Below are positions 12,249 through 22,331 of a stretch of DNA of 64,000 nt, piece by piece. Made by a program: the position numbers and the translations under genes. How positions within the stretch are numbered: the first letter of the stretch is position 1; the number at the start of each line of letters is the position of its first letter. The notes under the pieces were generated by a model. The model saw only the letters and a program-made list of their open reading frames with translations. It made no database searches and was not told the origin of the DNA. Origin of the DNA: Macrobrachium rosenbergii. Its lineage: Eukaryota; Arthropoda; Malacostraca; Decapoda; Palaemonidae. The stretch lies in assembly GCF_040412425.1 (NCBI RefSeq), contig NC_089777.1:30021037-30085036 (forward strand), given 5' to 3'.

Positions 12249-12913
12249 CTCCTCAGTCGACAGAAGGGAGTAATTTGAGCACATCGGAATATCCGGTGCT
12301 TTAGTAGGCGTTACTTCAGGGTCTTTGGAGCGTCCCATTGGACGGGTCGATATCGTACTCGACTAGCACTCTGCTGGGCCCGCGTTCGACTCTCCGGCCA
12401 GCCAATGAAGAATCAGAGGAATTTATTTCTGGTGATTGAAATTAATTTCTCGGTATAATGTGGTTCGGATTCCACAATAAGCTGTAGGTCCCGTTGCTAG
12501 GTAACCAATTGGTTCTTAGCCACGTAAAACAAGTCTAATTCTTTGGGCCAACCCTAGGAGAGCTGTTAATCAGCTCAGTGGTCTGGTTAAACTAAGGTAT
12601 ACTTAACTTTCTTTTTTGGAGCGTCCCTTCGGCCCCTAGCTGCAACCCCCTTCTTTCCTTTTACTATACTCCATTCATATTCTCTTTCATCCACCTGACT
12701 CTCCACCCTCTTATAAAAATTGTTTCCTAGTGCAACTGTGTGGTTTTCCTCCTGTTACACCTCTGTAACCTTTTGCTCTCAATTTTCCTTTCAGCGCTGA
12801 ATGACCTGATAAGTCCCAGCGCTTGGCCTTCGGGCTAAATTGTTTGTGTGTTCTGTTCTCAGTCGGCAGAAGGGGGTAATTCGAGCATATCGGAATATCC
12901 GGTGCTTTATATG
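12249..12913 (+). repeat. Family A copy 3, interrupted by SINE B and flanked by 55-bp direct repeats
   Basis: Family A blocks occur at 12,306-12,336 and resume at 12,615-12,850, split by a SINE B insertion. Outside, ctcagtcg-cagaaggg-gtaatt-gagca and atcggaatatccggtgcttta occur at both 12,249-12,303 and 12,859-12,913. These 55-bp flanks are longer than a normal target duplication. Confidence 0.8.
12337..12614 (+). mobile_element. tRNA-derived SINE (family B), copy 1, with target-site duplication
   Basis: A 278-bp element inserted in family A. The 13-bp tttggagcgtccc occurs immediately on both sides (12,324-12,336 and 12,615-12,627). The head contains a box-A-like region (actcgactagcactctg) and box B gttcgactc, as in RNA polymerase III SINEs. 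The body has ttatttctggtga, ccgttgctaggtaaccaatt and gctgttaatcagctcagtgg. The tail is aaactaaggtatactta. Confidence 0.9.
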
Positions 12914-14414
12914 GCATGCGTCTTAAGATTCTAATACTGTATTTTTTTTATTTTTTTTAATTTTTTTTATTTATTTTTTTTTTTCATGACCAGAGATGAG
13001 CTCAGGTTGTTAGAATGACTTATCGATGCCACATGGTTCCGCATACCTGCACAAATCGCGCTCCTGCCTCACCTCGGTTGAAACACCCAGCGTAGCCGCC
13101 GCATTCCATTTCTTTTTCCGGTCCGCTAATGTATCCACATTGGCCGACCAGCCTGGCACAACCCCCGAAGACGTAAACAAATGAAATAAGATAAACGAAA
13201 ACCAGGAGATCGGAGAGGAGTAGGGAGGCTTAGCTTAAAGACCCCGCTCGATATTGAATGGCCACTGATTCACGCTAGTGTATTGGCTGGCGTATGAGCT
13301 TGTTTACCAATGGTTTGGCTATAAACCCACGAGGAATGTTAGTTGTATAGAGCTCGAGGGGTCTAGAATTTTCACAAGGGCACTCTCTCTAAGCTAGAGA
13401 GTATCTGTTGTATCCTCTCTAGATTTTAGACGTTTGATAGGCCAAATGAGAAAAGGCTTAACCCCCATCCTGTACCCAAAAAGACGAGTTTTGAATGTAA
13501 TTGTGTTGCCGTTTTGACAGCGAAAGAAATAAAAAACCGGATGAAGGAATCCTCGCACCATCCAAACGAACTGCTCGAGTCATACTTAATAAGCATTTAG
13601 CAGTCTTAATTCCCAGTGATATAAAGAGACCCTTGCGTTTACTTGTTGCAATTGCTGCTAATTGACCGAGAAAGTTACCTTGTGATTTTTTCTTATTTTA
13701 AAAATGAATTTGAGAACGAAATGTCCGACAGACAAGTCGTGCTCATCAGATGTGCATCGCCGTGTGACCGTTACGGATTAAAGTGTGATGGTCTTGAAGT
13801 AATTGACATGGCACGATTGCTCCAGTGACGTCACACTTCTCTTCTAAAGATAAGAGTTAAGGCCGCAGGAGCATCAAACACGCATGAGCTGAGAGACTCG
13901 GGCGATGTTTATCTCTCGGGTAGCCAGGTGCAAGGAGGGGAGTGACTCAGGAATTTTGTTCCTTTAATGGAAAGTCATGCAGAGCCCCGTGGTTTCCCCA
14001 GCACCGGCTCATGACTTGACGCCAGTAGATTTACGTCAAAGCGAAGATATTTGGAGACTTCGTCATGGATCAGATTAATTGTTATATTAGTGGATTTTAG
14101 TGCAGTTTGCTCATGTTATATGCGATCACACACAAACATGACTCACGTTCCAAGTTCTCCTTAAACGTTGCAAGTTTGTATTGTCATTAAAACGGATGTG
14201 CTGTGTTCGTTAGTTACAGTCTTAGATTTTGTTTGGTTGGGATGTGTAAGAGACTACGTCGTTCTTGCACAGAAGTCTTTTCTAATACACTTTTATGCGG
14301 CAAAGAATTTGACCTTGAACGTGTTACAAGATGAGTTGAAATTAACCAGTTAAGGACTTCGAGATGTGTGCCGGTTGCAACGTGGGTTTCGCGCGGCTGC
14401 AGAGGCATTAGAAA
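12914..14414. other. No gene seen
   Basis: T-rich stretch at 12,942-12,985, then a GC-richer segment at 13,000-13,400 with no clear coding frame. A 61-codon frame at 13,643-13,828 is unrecognised. Confidence 0.5.
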
Positions 14415-14437
14415 CATTATTATTATTATTATTATTA

Positions 14438-14473
<36 letters not shown>

Positions 14474-14670
14474 GAGAAACAAATCCACAGCTATTTAGGG
14501 GTACCCATAAATAACTTTGGATTTTTTTCCATTTTAAGACATGCTGCTGATTTTTAATTTATTATTATTATTATTATTATTACTGGAGAAACAAATCCAC
14601 AGCCATTGAGGGGTACCCATAAATAACTGTGGATTTGTTTTTCCATTTCAAGACATGCTACTGATTTGTA

Positions 14671-14712
<42 letters not shown>

Positions 14713-14714
14713 CA
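14415..14714. repeat. (ATT)n arrays with a duplicated hairpin unit
   Basis: Three ATT arrays (14,415-14,470, 14,560-14,582, 14,672-14,713) alternate with two copies (from 14,473 and 14,585) of a ~75-bp unit. Each unit has inverted ends ggagaaacaaatccacag and ctgtggatttgtttttcc around ggggtacccataaataac. The copies are about 112 bp apart. Confidence 0.9.
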
Positions 14715-15011
14715 TTCAGAACGAATATAGCTGTTACTCTTGAGACTCTTGAGAGCAGTGCTGAATTCATTCGGCAGTACCTGTCCTTAGTTCTGAAGAC
14801 GACCGCACCTTGCTACTTCATGCTAGGTTTGGTGGGGTATCATTAACATGGCTGTTTCTTTTTATGATCCTCTCATTTTTTTCTCCTCCTCATAACTTGA
14901 GGTATTTTATTACTTCGTGGTTTTATCCAAACATTCTGTTTTTATTGGTTTTGCGTTTTACAAAGACATTGTTACAGACCAGTCGAGTACACACACACAC
15001 ACACACAGAAA

Positions 15012-15315
15012 CTACAAATGTCGCTTAATATCAAATCCACGCTGTCTCGGGAATATCCCCGATGGGGAATCATCACCGAAGGGGAATTTATAAGTGATAA
15101 ATGGACGGGCACTGCCGAGTCTCGATCCCGCGACACAGATACGCATCCAGGAACTCCAGTCGACGTTACCTCTCTTGATAGCTCAGTGGTAATGTCGACT
15201 GGAGTTGCTGGATGTGTATCTGTGTCGCATCACTTATGAATTCCCCTTCGGTGATAATTCCCCATCGGGGATATTCCCGAGGAAGCGTGGATTTGATATT
15301 AAGCGACATTTGTAG
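15012..15315. mobile_element. ~300-bp fold-back element, family F2, copy 1
   Basis: The two halves are inverted copies: ctacaaatgtcgcttaatat and tcaaatccacgct at the outer left, with matching complement ending at 15,315. Inner arms share ggaatatccccgatggggaa, ccgaaggggaatt, gacacagatac and ccagtcgac. One arm has about 30 extra nt near 15,100. The core contains a tRNA-like tctcgatcccgcg. Confidence 0.9.
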
Positions 15316-15380
15316 CTTCATGATTATACATATATATATGTATATGAATGCCTTTTACTGTAATACCACAGTATAATATG

Positions 15381-15530
15381 AAGATAAAAAGGTCCATAAA
15401 ACACTATTTGAACGATGCAACCACATATTTCGAGCACTTCCTTATGTGCCCCTGTTCACTGGCACAGAAGGAAGTGCTCGAGATATATGGTTGCAACGTT
15501 CAAATAGTGTTTTATGGGCCTTTTTATTTT
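15381..15530. mobile_element. Fold-back element, family F1, copy 2
   Basis: Arms of about 60 nt around a loop of about 20 nt. Arm sequence ccataaaacactatttgaac and gagcacttcctt matches the copy at 1,592-1,860, whose loop is longer. A (TA)n array follows. Confidence 0.85.
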
Positions 15531-15589
15531 ATATGTATATATAGTGTGTGTGTGTGTATGTGTATTTATATATACACAGTATGTATATG

Positions 15590-15696
<107 letters not shown>

Positions 15697-16961
15697 TGTG
15701 TGTGTGTGTATAAATTGCCCATCCATTTGGTGTTAGGTCCATTGGGCTCCTTCTGAAAAACTCCTGGTTGATTGGTTTTTCCACTGCTTGGCTGACTGGC
15801 TGTTCGTCTCTCCCTCCATCAGTGCTTGTCACCAAAACATTTTCTTTGCAACTGATCTGCTAATGGGATTTCTACCAAGCTTGCTACGAAGGCTTTTATG
15901 CATAGATGTGCATGGAGGGAGGTCTGTTCTTCAGTGTCTATGTTACACTTGTATTGCCGTCGCAGTTTAACTACGTAGTTGAGTGGGTTTCATTAAATTA
16001 TTGTATAAACTTAGATGACCATCTTGCATAGATAGGTATGTGTAGCGGGAGTTTGTCATCTGTATCTCTCTCTAAATCTGTCATATCTTGGCATTGCAAT
16101 TCTACCTTGGTTAAAGCAGTTGCATTCAGACTTGATAAAAGGGTAGCCTGTCATGCATAGATGTGGGTGAAGGGAGATAGTCGGCCTGTCATCAGTGTGT
16201 TTTATCATGCTTACCTTGTCGACAACACAACTTCACAAAAAGAAGGGATTTCAGTTAGGTGCGATACAAATATAGTCCCCCACACATAGTGTGCATGAAG
16301 GAATGTGTGTCAGTTAGCATGTCTACTGTAAACAGTTGAAGGAATTTCAGTCAAGCTTGGGTACAAAGATATTCCATCATGCGTAGATGTGCATGAAGGG
16401 AGATATGTTTGTCCGTCAGTCGTGCTCTCATTTTCATCACAGCGTATCCTACACAATTGAGAGATATCTGGCACACTTAGTACATAGACGTACTGCTGTT
16501 CTGTTCCTGTTCTTCAGTGTGGCTGTCATACTTTACCATGTCATTAGAGCTCTTCAAAGTCGATGAGAAATTTTGTCAGCCTTGATATTACGATTGCCTG
16601 TTATGCATATGTGTGCTTGAAAGGGCCTAGTCAGTCTCTCTTTCCATCTGTGCGCTGGCTTATCACTGAACTCGAATAAGGAAATTTTAGTCAAATTTGT
16701 GGAAATAAATATGCATGAAGGGAGATTGTCCTTTAGCTGTTCTGTCACCACTTAATCATGCCATTCCAACTCCTCTTCAATGTGTGAAGGATTTCAGAAA
16801 AACTGGGTACAAAGCTAGACGTCATGCATAAATGTGCATGGAAATAGATTGTTTGGTTATCACTATCAGCTGGCCGGAATCAAGACAAATTTCACTGAGG
16901 GGTTGGCCGTTGTGTATAGACATTTATGAAAGAATAGTCTGACTGTTCATGTAAAGTTAAT

Positions 16962-17230
16962 TTTATCTTAGTTTAACCAGACCACTGAGCTGATTAACAG
17001 CTCTCCTAGGGCTGGCCCGAAGGATTAGACTTATTTTACGTGGCTAAGAACCAATTGGTTACCTAGCAACGGGACGTACAGCTTATTGTGGAATCCGAAC
17101 CAAATTATAGCGAGAAATGAATTTCCATCACCAGAAATAGATTCCTCTAATTCTTCATTGGCCGGCCGAAGACTCGAACTCGGGCCTAGCAGAGTGCTAG
17201 CTGAGAACTCTACCGAGTCGTCCAACGAGT
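16962..17230 (-). mobile_element. tRNA-derived SINE B, copy 2
   Basis: Full-length copy on the minus strand; the complement carries the same head, ctaggtaaccaattggttct block and tail as copy 1. It sits inside the ~110-bp tandem repeat. Confidence 0.88.
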
Positions 17231-17337
17231 TCGTGTAACTTTCACCTACCTTGTCATTACAACTTCGCTGAAATGATTGAACATGGTGCAACGATAATGC
17301 TCATAGAGAGGGATTATTCATCTATTAGTGTCCACAG

Positions 17338-17556
17338 TCCCCGGCCGGCTGATGAAGAGTTAGAGGAATTTATTTCTGGTGATAGAAATTCATTTCTCGC
17401 TATAATGTGGTTCGGATTCTACAATAAGCTGTAGGTCCCGTTGCTAGGTAACCAATTGGTTCTTAGCCACGTAACACAAGTCTAATCCTTCGGGCCAGCC
17501 CCAGGAGACCTGTTAATCAGCTCAGTGGTCTGGTAAAACTAAGGTATACTTTACTT
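17338..17556 (+). mobile_element. SINE B, copy 3, 5'-truncated
   Basis: Begins at ccccggccggctgatgaaga, so the tRNA-like head is missing. The rest matches copy 1 to the tail aaactaaggtatactt. It is inverted relative to copy 2 about 100 bp away. Confidence 0.88.
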
Positions 17557-17700
17557 TTTAACACTTGCTGTGTCATCGCATCTCCCAAACAGCTAGAGGG
17601 GTTGAAGTCAGACTTAGAACTAAGGCAGACTATGCTTCTGTGGTGTGCTTGAAGAAAGCTCTTCCATGTGCATGTCCGTCAAAAGTGCCTGTTATATTTA

Positions 17701-17896
17701 CTTAAGCCCTGTCCACACTAGTGGGCACTGGCCTACGGGCAAACACTGTTCCCATAACCCGTTCCACTATGCTGACCGACCGAGTATGGACCCAGAACGA
17801 TGCGGGTGTCTGGTAACACTGCTTCAGAAGCGAGAGAAAATATAAACAGCTGGAAGTGCCCGACGGGCATCCCCGCTAGTGTGGACAGGCCTTTAG
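17701..17896. mobile_element. Small MITE with ~20-bp terminal inverted repeats
   Basis: Left end cttaagccctgtccacacta and the complement of the right end ctaaaggcctgtccacacta match at 18 of 20 positions. The second block gggca also pairs. The interior of about 150 bp is non-coding. The superfamily cannot be set without a clear target duplication. Confidence 0.75.
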
Positions 17897-18069
17897 TCAC
17901 AGCAGCTACCGCAGTTTATGGTATTTCTGTCAAACTTGACTCAAAATCGGTTCATCTTACACAGATGTTCATGTGGGATAATCAGTCTTTGTCTGTCTAG
18001 TCAGTGAACACGTCTGGCACTCAGCACAATTGATGGGAGTTTGAGTCAATTTGAGTACATATAGCTGTC

Positions 18070-18960
18070 ATCAGAGAAGGAATGGAAATGGTGTTAGGAT
18101 AGCCCACAGAATTGTTAATGAAATATTCCTCGGCGAAAAGAAAAATAGGAGAGTACCTGTCAAAGAAGGACTGAAGGGTCAGTAATAACATATGAAGAAA
18201 GAAGAAAGCCAACGTTGGGCAGAACATTTCTTGAGTTCATGAATGAGAGGGACAGTTTAATAGCTCTATCAGAAAATGACGAAGACATGGATGTCCTTGT
18301 GAATAAATATTAACAGTGTTGAGATGGAAAACATCAGGTTATGATAGAATCATTGCAGAGATGTTTCCAACTGACATTAAAATGAAGAATGAGGAAAGAA
18401 AATGTGATGAGTGGGAATAGGAAGCAACGGCTAAGTGTATCAAATAAAAGAGACATGGTTGAATGTGATAACTGGGGCATTCGCCCCCATTGCCTGTGAT
18501 GAAAATATTGTGCATGCTTCCGTTCAGTAGGCAGGAAAAAAAGAAAGTGATAAAAGGCTTCGAGATAAGCAAGGTGGTTTTAGAAAAACAGGAGTTGCAC
18601 TGATTGTGTAGCAATTATGGAATTAAAAAATCATCTTCCGATGATTTTTGTTGATGACGAGAACTTATTTGACAGTGTCCACAAGCCAACATTATGGTAG
18701 TCTTCTGATAAATATGTAAAGTTAATTGGAATTATTTCACGGATGAAGTTGTAGCAGTTGCTTGTGATGGAGTCCTGTAAAGTGAATTCTCAGTAAATAG
18801 GGGTTGCTACAAGGGAATCTTTCACTGTTGTTTTTGGTCCTCATTTGTTGTAGAATGAAAAGTGGTCGGAGGTTTAGATTGGAACAATTGTAGAAACTAG
18901 GCAGACTTGGAATATGTAGCTAATTCTTGCATTACTATCCTAATGCTATTCTTGTATTTT
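18070..18960 (+). pseudogene. Decayed LINE reverse transcriptase
   Basis: Translated fragments match the order of non-LTR retrotransposon RT blocks, with stops and frameshifts between them. They are RDMVECDNWGIRP (18,450-18,490), LRDKQGGFRKTGVAL near 18,560, FVDDENLFDSVHKPTLW at 18,647-18,697 (catalytic motif A, F-D-x(5)-FDSV), NRGCYKG near 18,800, and ADLEYVANS near 18,905 (decayed YADD motif C). The element copies RNA into DNA at a nicked target when intact. Here the YADD aspartates are lost and multiple stops make it dead. The clade is not resolved. Confidence 0.85.
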
Positions 18961-19076
18961 AATACATTTTTATCTATCAGTTTATTTTTCTTTTGATAAC
19001 CATATTTTGTGAGATCTCATTCTGTTTCTCATTTTCATCTTTGAATAATAATAATAGTAAACAAAACACCACGAGA

Positions 19077-19463
19077 TTCAAGCTTGCTTAGTAGAATGTG
19101 TCTTAACCTAATGATTGTTACATGTTTATAGTCTTATCACCTTCATATTTCCATTTGAAGCAATGCACTTATCCAATTTCAATTCTGGAACTCTTGTGAG
19201 TTATGGCTTTTAATGACTCCGTCGTTTTCTTCTGAACCTCTTCAACGTCTGGGTTTCTTGTTTCTTCATTCGGGGAACAAAAAGAAGTCACAGAATAGGG
19301 GGTGGGTAAGTGTGGTCATGTTCTTGGTCAGAAACTGTCTCACATCTTCTGAATAATAATCTGCTCAAAAAACCGTTTTGCCGTTGAAGAGGTTCAGAAG
19401 AAAACGAGAAAGCCATAACTTGCAAGAGTTCCAGAATTGCTTTCAACTTGCTTAGTAGAATGT
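19077..19463. mobile_element. Fold-back element inside the LINE remnant
   Basis: Arms of about 60-68 nt (19,180-19,247 and 19,383-19,439) share caattctggaactcttg, agttatggctt and tcgttttcttctgaacctc. The ~135-nt loop is unrelated. A ~20-bp direct repeat, ttcaa-cttgcttagtagaatgt, flanks it at 19,077-19,099 and 19,442-19,463. Confidence 0.75.
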
Positions 19464-19589
19464 TTCATATATCTAAAGAGATTGGACTAAAGTAAATGTC
19501 AGAAAAACAGAAGAATGAGAAAAAGAGTATGCACAAAAGGGTGAAGTAGCCACTTGGGCAGAGAAAGGAACAGTAAGTTTAAATCTTTC

Positions 19590-19830
19590 AAATATATTGG
19601 AAATGGTACTCTGGGCGATGGAGATGACTTGACCAAGTCCTCACAACCCTCGGGAGATTAGTGCTAGATAGTGTCAGCTGGGCTCCTGTGGGCACCAATA
19701 CCCGGGGAAGACCCAGACTCTTGAATTGGGTGAGGAATGTGAGAAGCCAGGCTTGAGATGGAGATTTGTGGAAGATAAGGCACTGAAAGGATGAGTGGTG
19801 GAATTTCACAGCAACTTGCGTTACGCGGTG
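19590..19830 (+). pseudogene. LINE 3' remnant with GRPR motif
   Basis: The + strand encodes TRGRPRLLNWVRNVRSQA followed, after TGA codons, by DGDLWKIRH and KDEWWNFTATC. This matches the post-RT tail of many arthropod LINEs (RGRPR-x-W ... W-x-LA-DR-WR). It probably belongs to the same dead element as the RT at 18.1-19.0 kb. Confidence 0.7.
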
Positions 19831-19988
19831 ATGGAGACGATGATGATAATGCTAATGCCTCTGTTGACCTAAGCTGAGAGTTAGGTACTCCTTGAGCTGC
19901 TGCAGCTTTGAGGGGAGGTAGAGAGGTAGAAAAAAATTAAGAATAGTAACATCACTGTTAACATGTGTATTACCATATAATTGAAAAT

Positions 19989-20048
<60 letters not shown>
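19989..20048. repeat. (CT)n microsatellite
   Basis: About 30 units. Flanking sequence on the two sides of this and the next array is duplicated (gacctaagctgagagttagg / gacctagttgtgaattagg and aaaaaaattaagaatagtaa). Confidence 0.95.
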
Positions 20049-20051
<3 letters not shown>

Positions 20052-20183
20052 GCTGATACCTCTGTTGACCTAGTTGTGAATTAGGTACTCAGTGAGCTGC
20101 AGCTTTGAGGAGAGGTAGAAAAAAATTAAGAATAGTAAAATCACTATTAACATGTATACTACCATATAGGTTAATTGAAAATG

Positions 20184-20185
<2 letters not shown>

Positions 20186-20236
<51 letters not shown>
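20186..20236. repeat. (CT)n microsatellite, second copy of a ~190-bp duplication
   Basis: About 25 units. The preceding 130 bp repeat the sequence before the 19,989 array, so the arrays are part of a tandem duplication. Confidence 0.93.
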
Positions 20237-20239
<3 letters not shown>

Positions 20240-21680
20240 TTATTTTAACTACACCAACACAGTACAGGAAATTATTTGACCAATTCATTAATAGTTTTTC
20301 CATTTTGTCGTCCTCATTTGGTGACCCTAACCTTCAGAACCTTGCCCTCTGTAAACGGAAGCTGATATTTATTTCTGTTTTCTGGAGATTGATTCACCGG
20401 TAAAATATTTCAGATCGCTTTTGGCCAATACGCCAATAAAGATTTTAAATTTGTCCTCCAAATTTGATGGTCCGGTTCCTCACAACCCAAACTTCAGTCC
20501 CCAAAGATATTTGTGCTTTTTTTACGGCGTTTAACGTTTCCGTCGCTGGGACAATTTCAGGATTCTTTTTTGGGTAAACCCTGTTGAAGCGATTGAAGTC
20601 GATCGTCACCATCTGGTAGAAAATCTGTCATTATGTGCATAATTATTCTCATCGTCTCTTGATTGCGCGGAACAAAGCTAGTCGTGCATATTAATATTAA
20701 CATGTTAATACTGTAATGTGTTTTGGCATTCTGAATACTAATCTTCCAATATTCGTATTCTTATAGTTTGAAATTATACTTTGACTATCCCTATGTATTT
20801 CATAAGGTGGCTAGGTTTCATCCCGTCCTGTAGCCTATTTTGGTAACTTACTGAAGAAGTGTTCAGACCATGTTTAATTTGGGGGCTGCGAAGAACTATT
20901 ATGTGAAATAATAGTTCATGAATATTTTATAGGTTTATATTGCTTTTGTATTGATTAGATGTTTGAAGCTTTATTTATTTATTTATTTATTTGCTTTTGT
21001 TTGGGGAGGGGGCGGGTTCCTTTGTCGAGTGTCATGTGCAGATTTAAGCTATTTTTTGTTTTATCTGTTGGTTTTTTTAGTTGGTTGCATGATCTATCAA
21101 TAGTTTGATTTTGCGCAGAATTTTTTATTTCTCTTTGTAATGTGAATTTTGTTGTTGCATCTATAAAATGGAAAAGCAAATACGATTTGAAATTGAAACG
21201 TTCATAGATGTCATCACGAGTTGTATTCCATGATGTATGACAGAAATATATCCATCATTTGGATAGAGCAATTTTCAGGATCAGTTTTTCATTTAGCCTT
21301 AGCACGTTTTTGAGAATATCTCGTAAATAATCATTGAGGATATATAAATACTAAATCTCGAATTTTGCGGCTGTGACTTTAGTCTGCTGCTTTTTTTTGC
21401 AGCTTGCATCTCTGGCTTAGTATAAATGACATCTAGTTCCAGATTCTTTGTTAAAGGTTATATATGTAGACTATGACATTTTGATAGACATCCTTTTTGA
21501 AATTATTGCTGCTTATTGCAATTTTTATCTCTTCTAACTTTTGAGAATATCTTGTGATTAGGCAAAAGACTTTTGCAAACTTCATGTTGCCAGTAAAGGC
21601 TAATGTAAACTCAAAGTTGATTGTAAGTTCCCTATCGACGCAGTCGTTTACCATAGTTTTTACTCAACTCCTGCAGTTCA
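20237..21680. other. No gene seen
   Basis: AT-rich, a short TTTA run near 20,973-20,992; nothing else supported. Confidence 0.5.
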
Positions 21681-21861
21681 AGGTACATTAGCCAAGCTTG
21701 GCACATGGGTAGGTAATCTTGCAAAGATGTGCTTTGAAGGGAGATCACTTGTGTGTTCTGTTTGTCCGTCGTTGTTACACTTACCCGTTTTTCGTCTTTT
21801 TATTACTGCCCAAAAAGTTAAAATTATGGTTCCAAATTTCGTCGTGTTTCTTCGTGACCAA

Positions 21862-22047
21862 GCTTGCCCTAGATTTGGTGAAAATCACAAATCAAATGAA
21901 TGTGCTAGCACCATCTTCAAGTGTAAAAATTATGTAAAGAAAGGCCATTGTGATACTAAACACAAAACATATGATGGCAGTAAGTGCACAGTATATAAAG
22001 AATGTGTCTCGAAGGTGAAAAGTAATACGGATCATGGCTTTGACTAA
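21862..22047 (+). pseudogene. Zinc-knuckle remnant of a LINE ORF1 (gag-like) protein
   Basis: An open segment encodes CPRFGENHKSNEC, then FKCKNYVKKGHCDTKHKTYD and CTVYKE. Jockey-type LINE ORF1 proteins have CCHC knuckles of the form C-x2-C-GE-H-x4-C and KC-NC-...-H-x-CP-YK; here the second Cys of the first knuckle is Phe and the Cys of the second is Tyr. The upstream part of the frame is the unrelated tandem repeat unit at 21,690-21,770. It is a short orphan fragment. Confidence 0.6.
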
Positions 22048-22259
22048 TAATCTTCTATGCAATTTAATACAAGAAGAAAGCAAATTTAAAATAGGACTAA
22101 AGACTCCTATTCTGCAGGAGCTACAATACTGACGAGAAAACACTGAAAGACAATTATAAAATATAAGCAGCACCTCGTTTTGAAAACGTACAAGGACCCG
22201 CCAGAGAGGGAATTATCCCTGTGGAGGGCTGTACATAAAACAAAAAAGTGTAATGTCAC

Positions 22260-22262
<3 letters not shown>

Positions 22263-22328
<66 letters not shown>
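22263..22328. repeat. (TA)n microsatellite
   Basis: About 33 TA units. Confidence 0.95.

Positions 22329-22331
<3 letters not shown>

Larger units (their letters stand above)
15830..17700 (+). repeat. Degenerate ~110-bp tandem repeat
   Basis: Recurring blocks in order: agggatttcagtcaaactt, gggtacaaagata, catgcatagatgtgcatgaa, gggagat, gtctgtca. The marker gatgtgcatgaa occurs in variant form near 15,900, 16,160, 16,290, 16,385, 16,605, 16,713 and 16,830, spaced about 95-130 bp or twice that. Two SINE B copies interrupt the array. Similar single units occur near 21,690-21,770 and 26,465-26,620. Confidence 0.75.
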
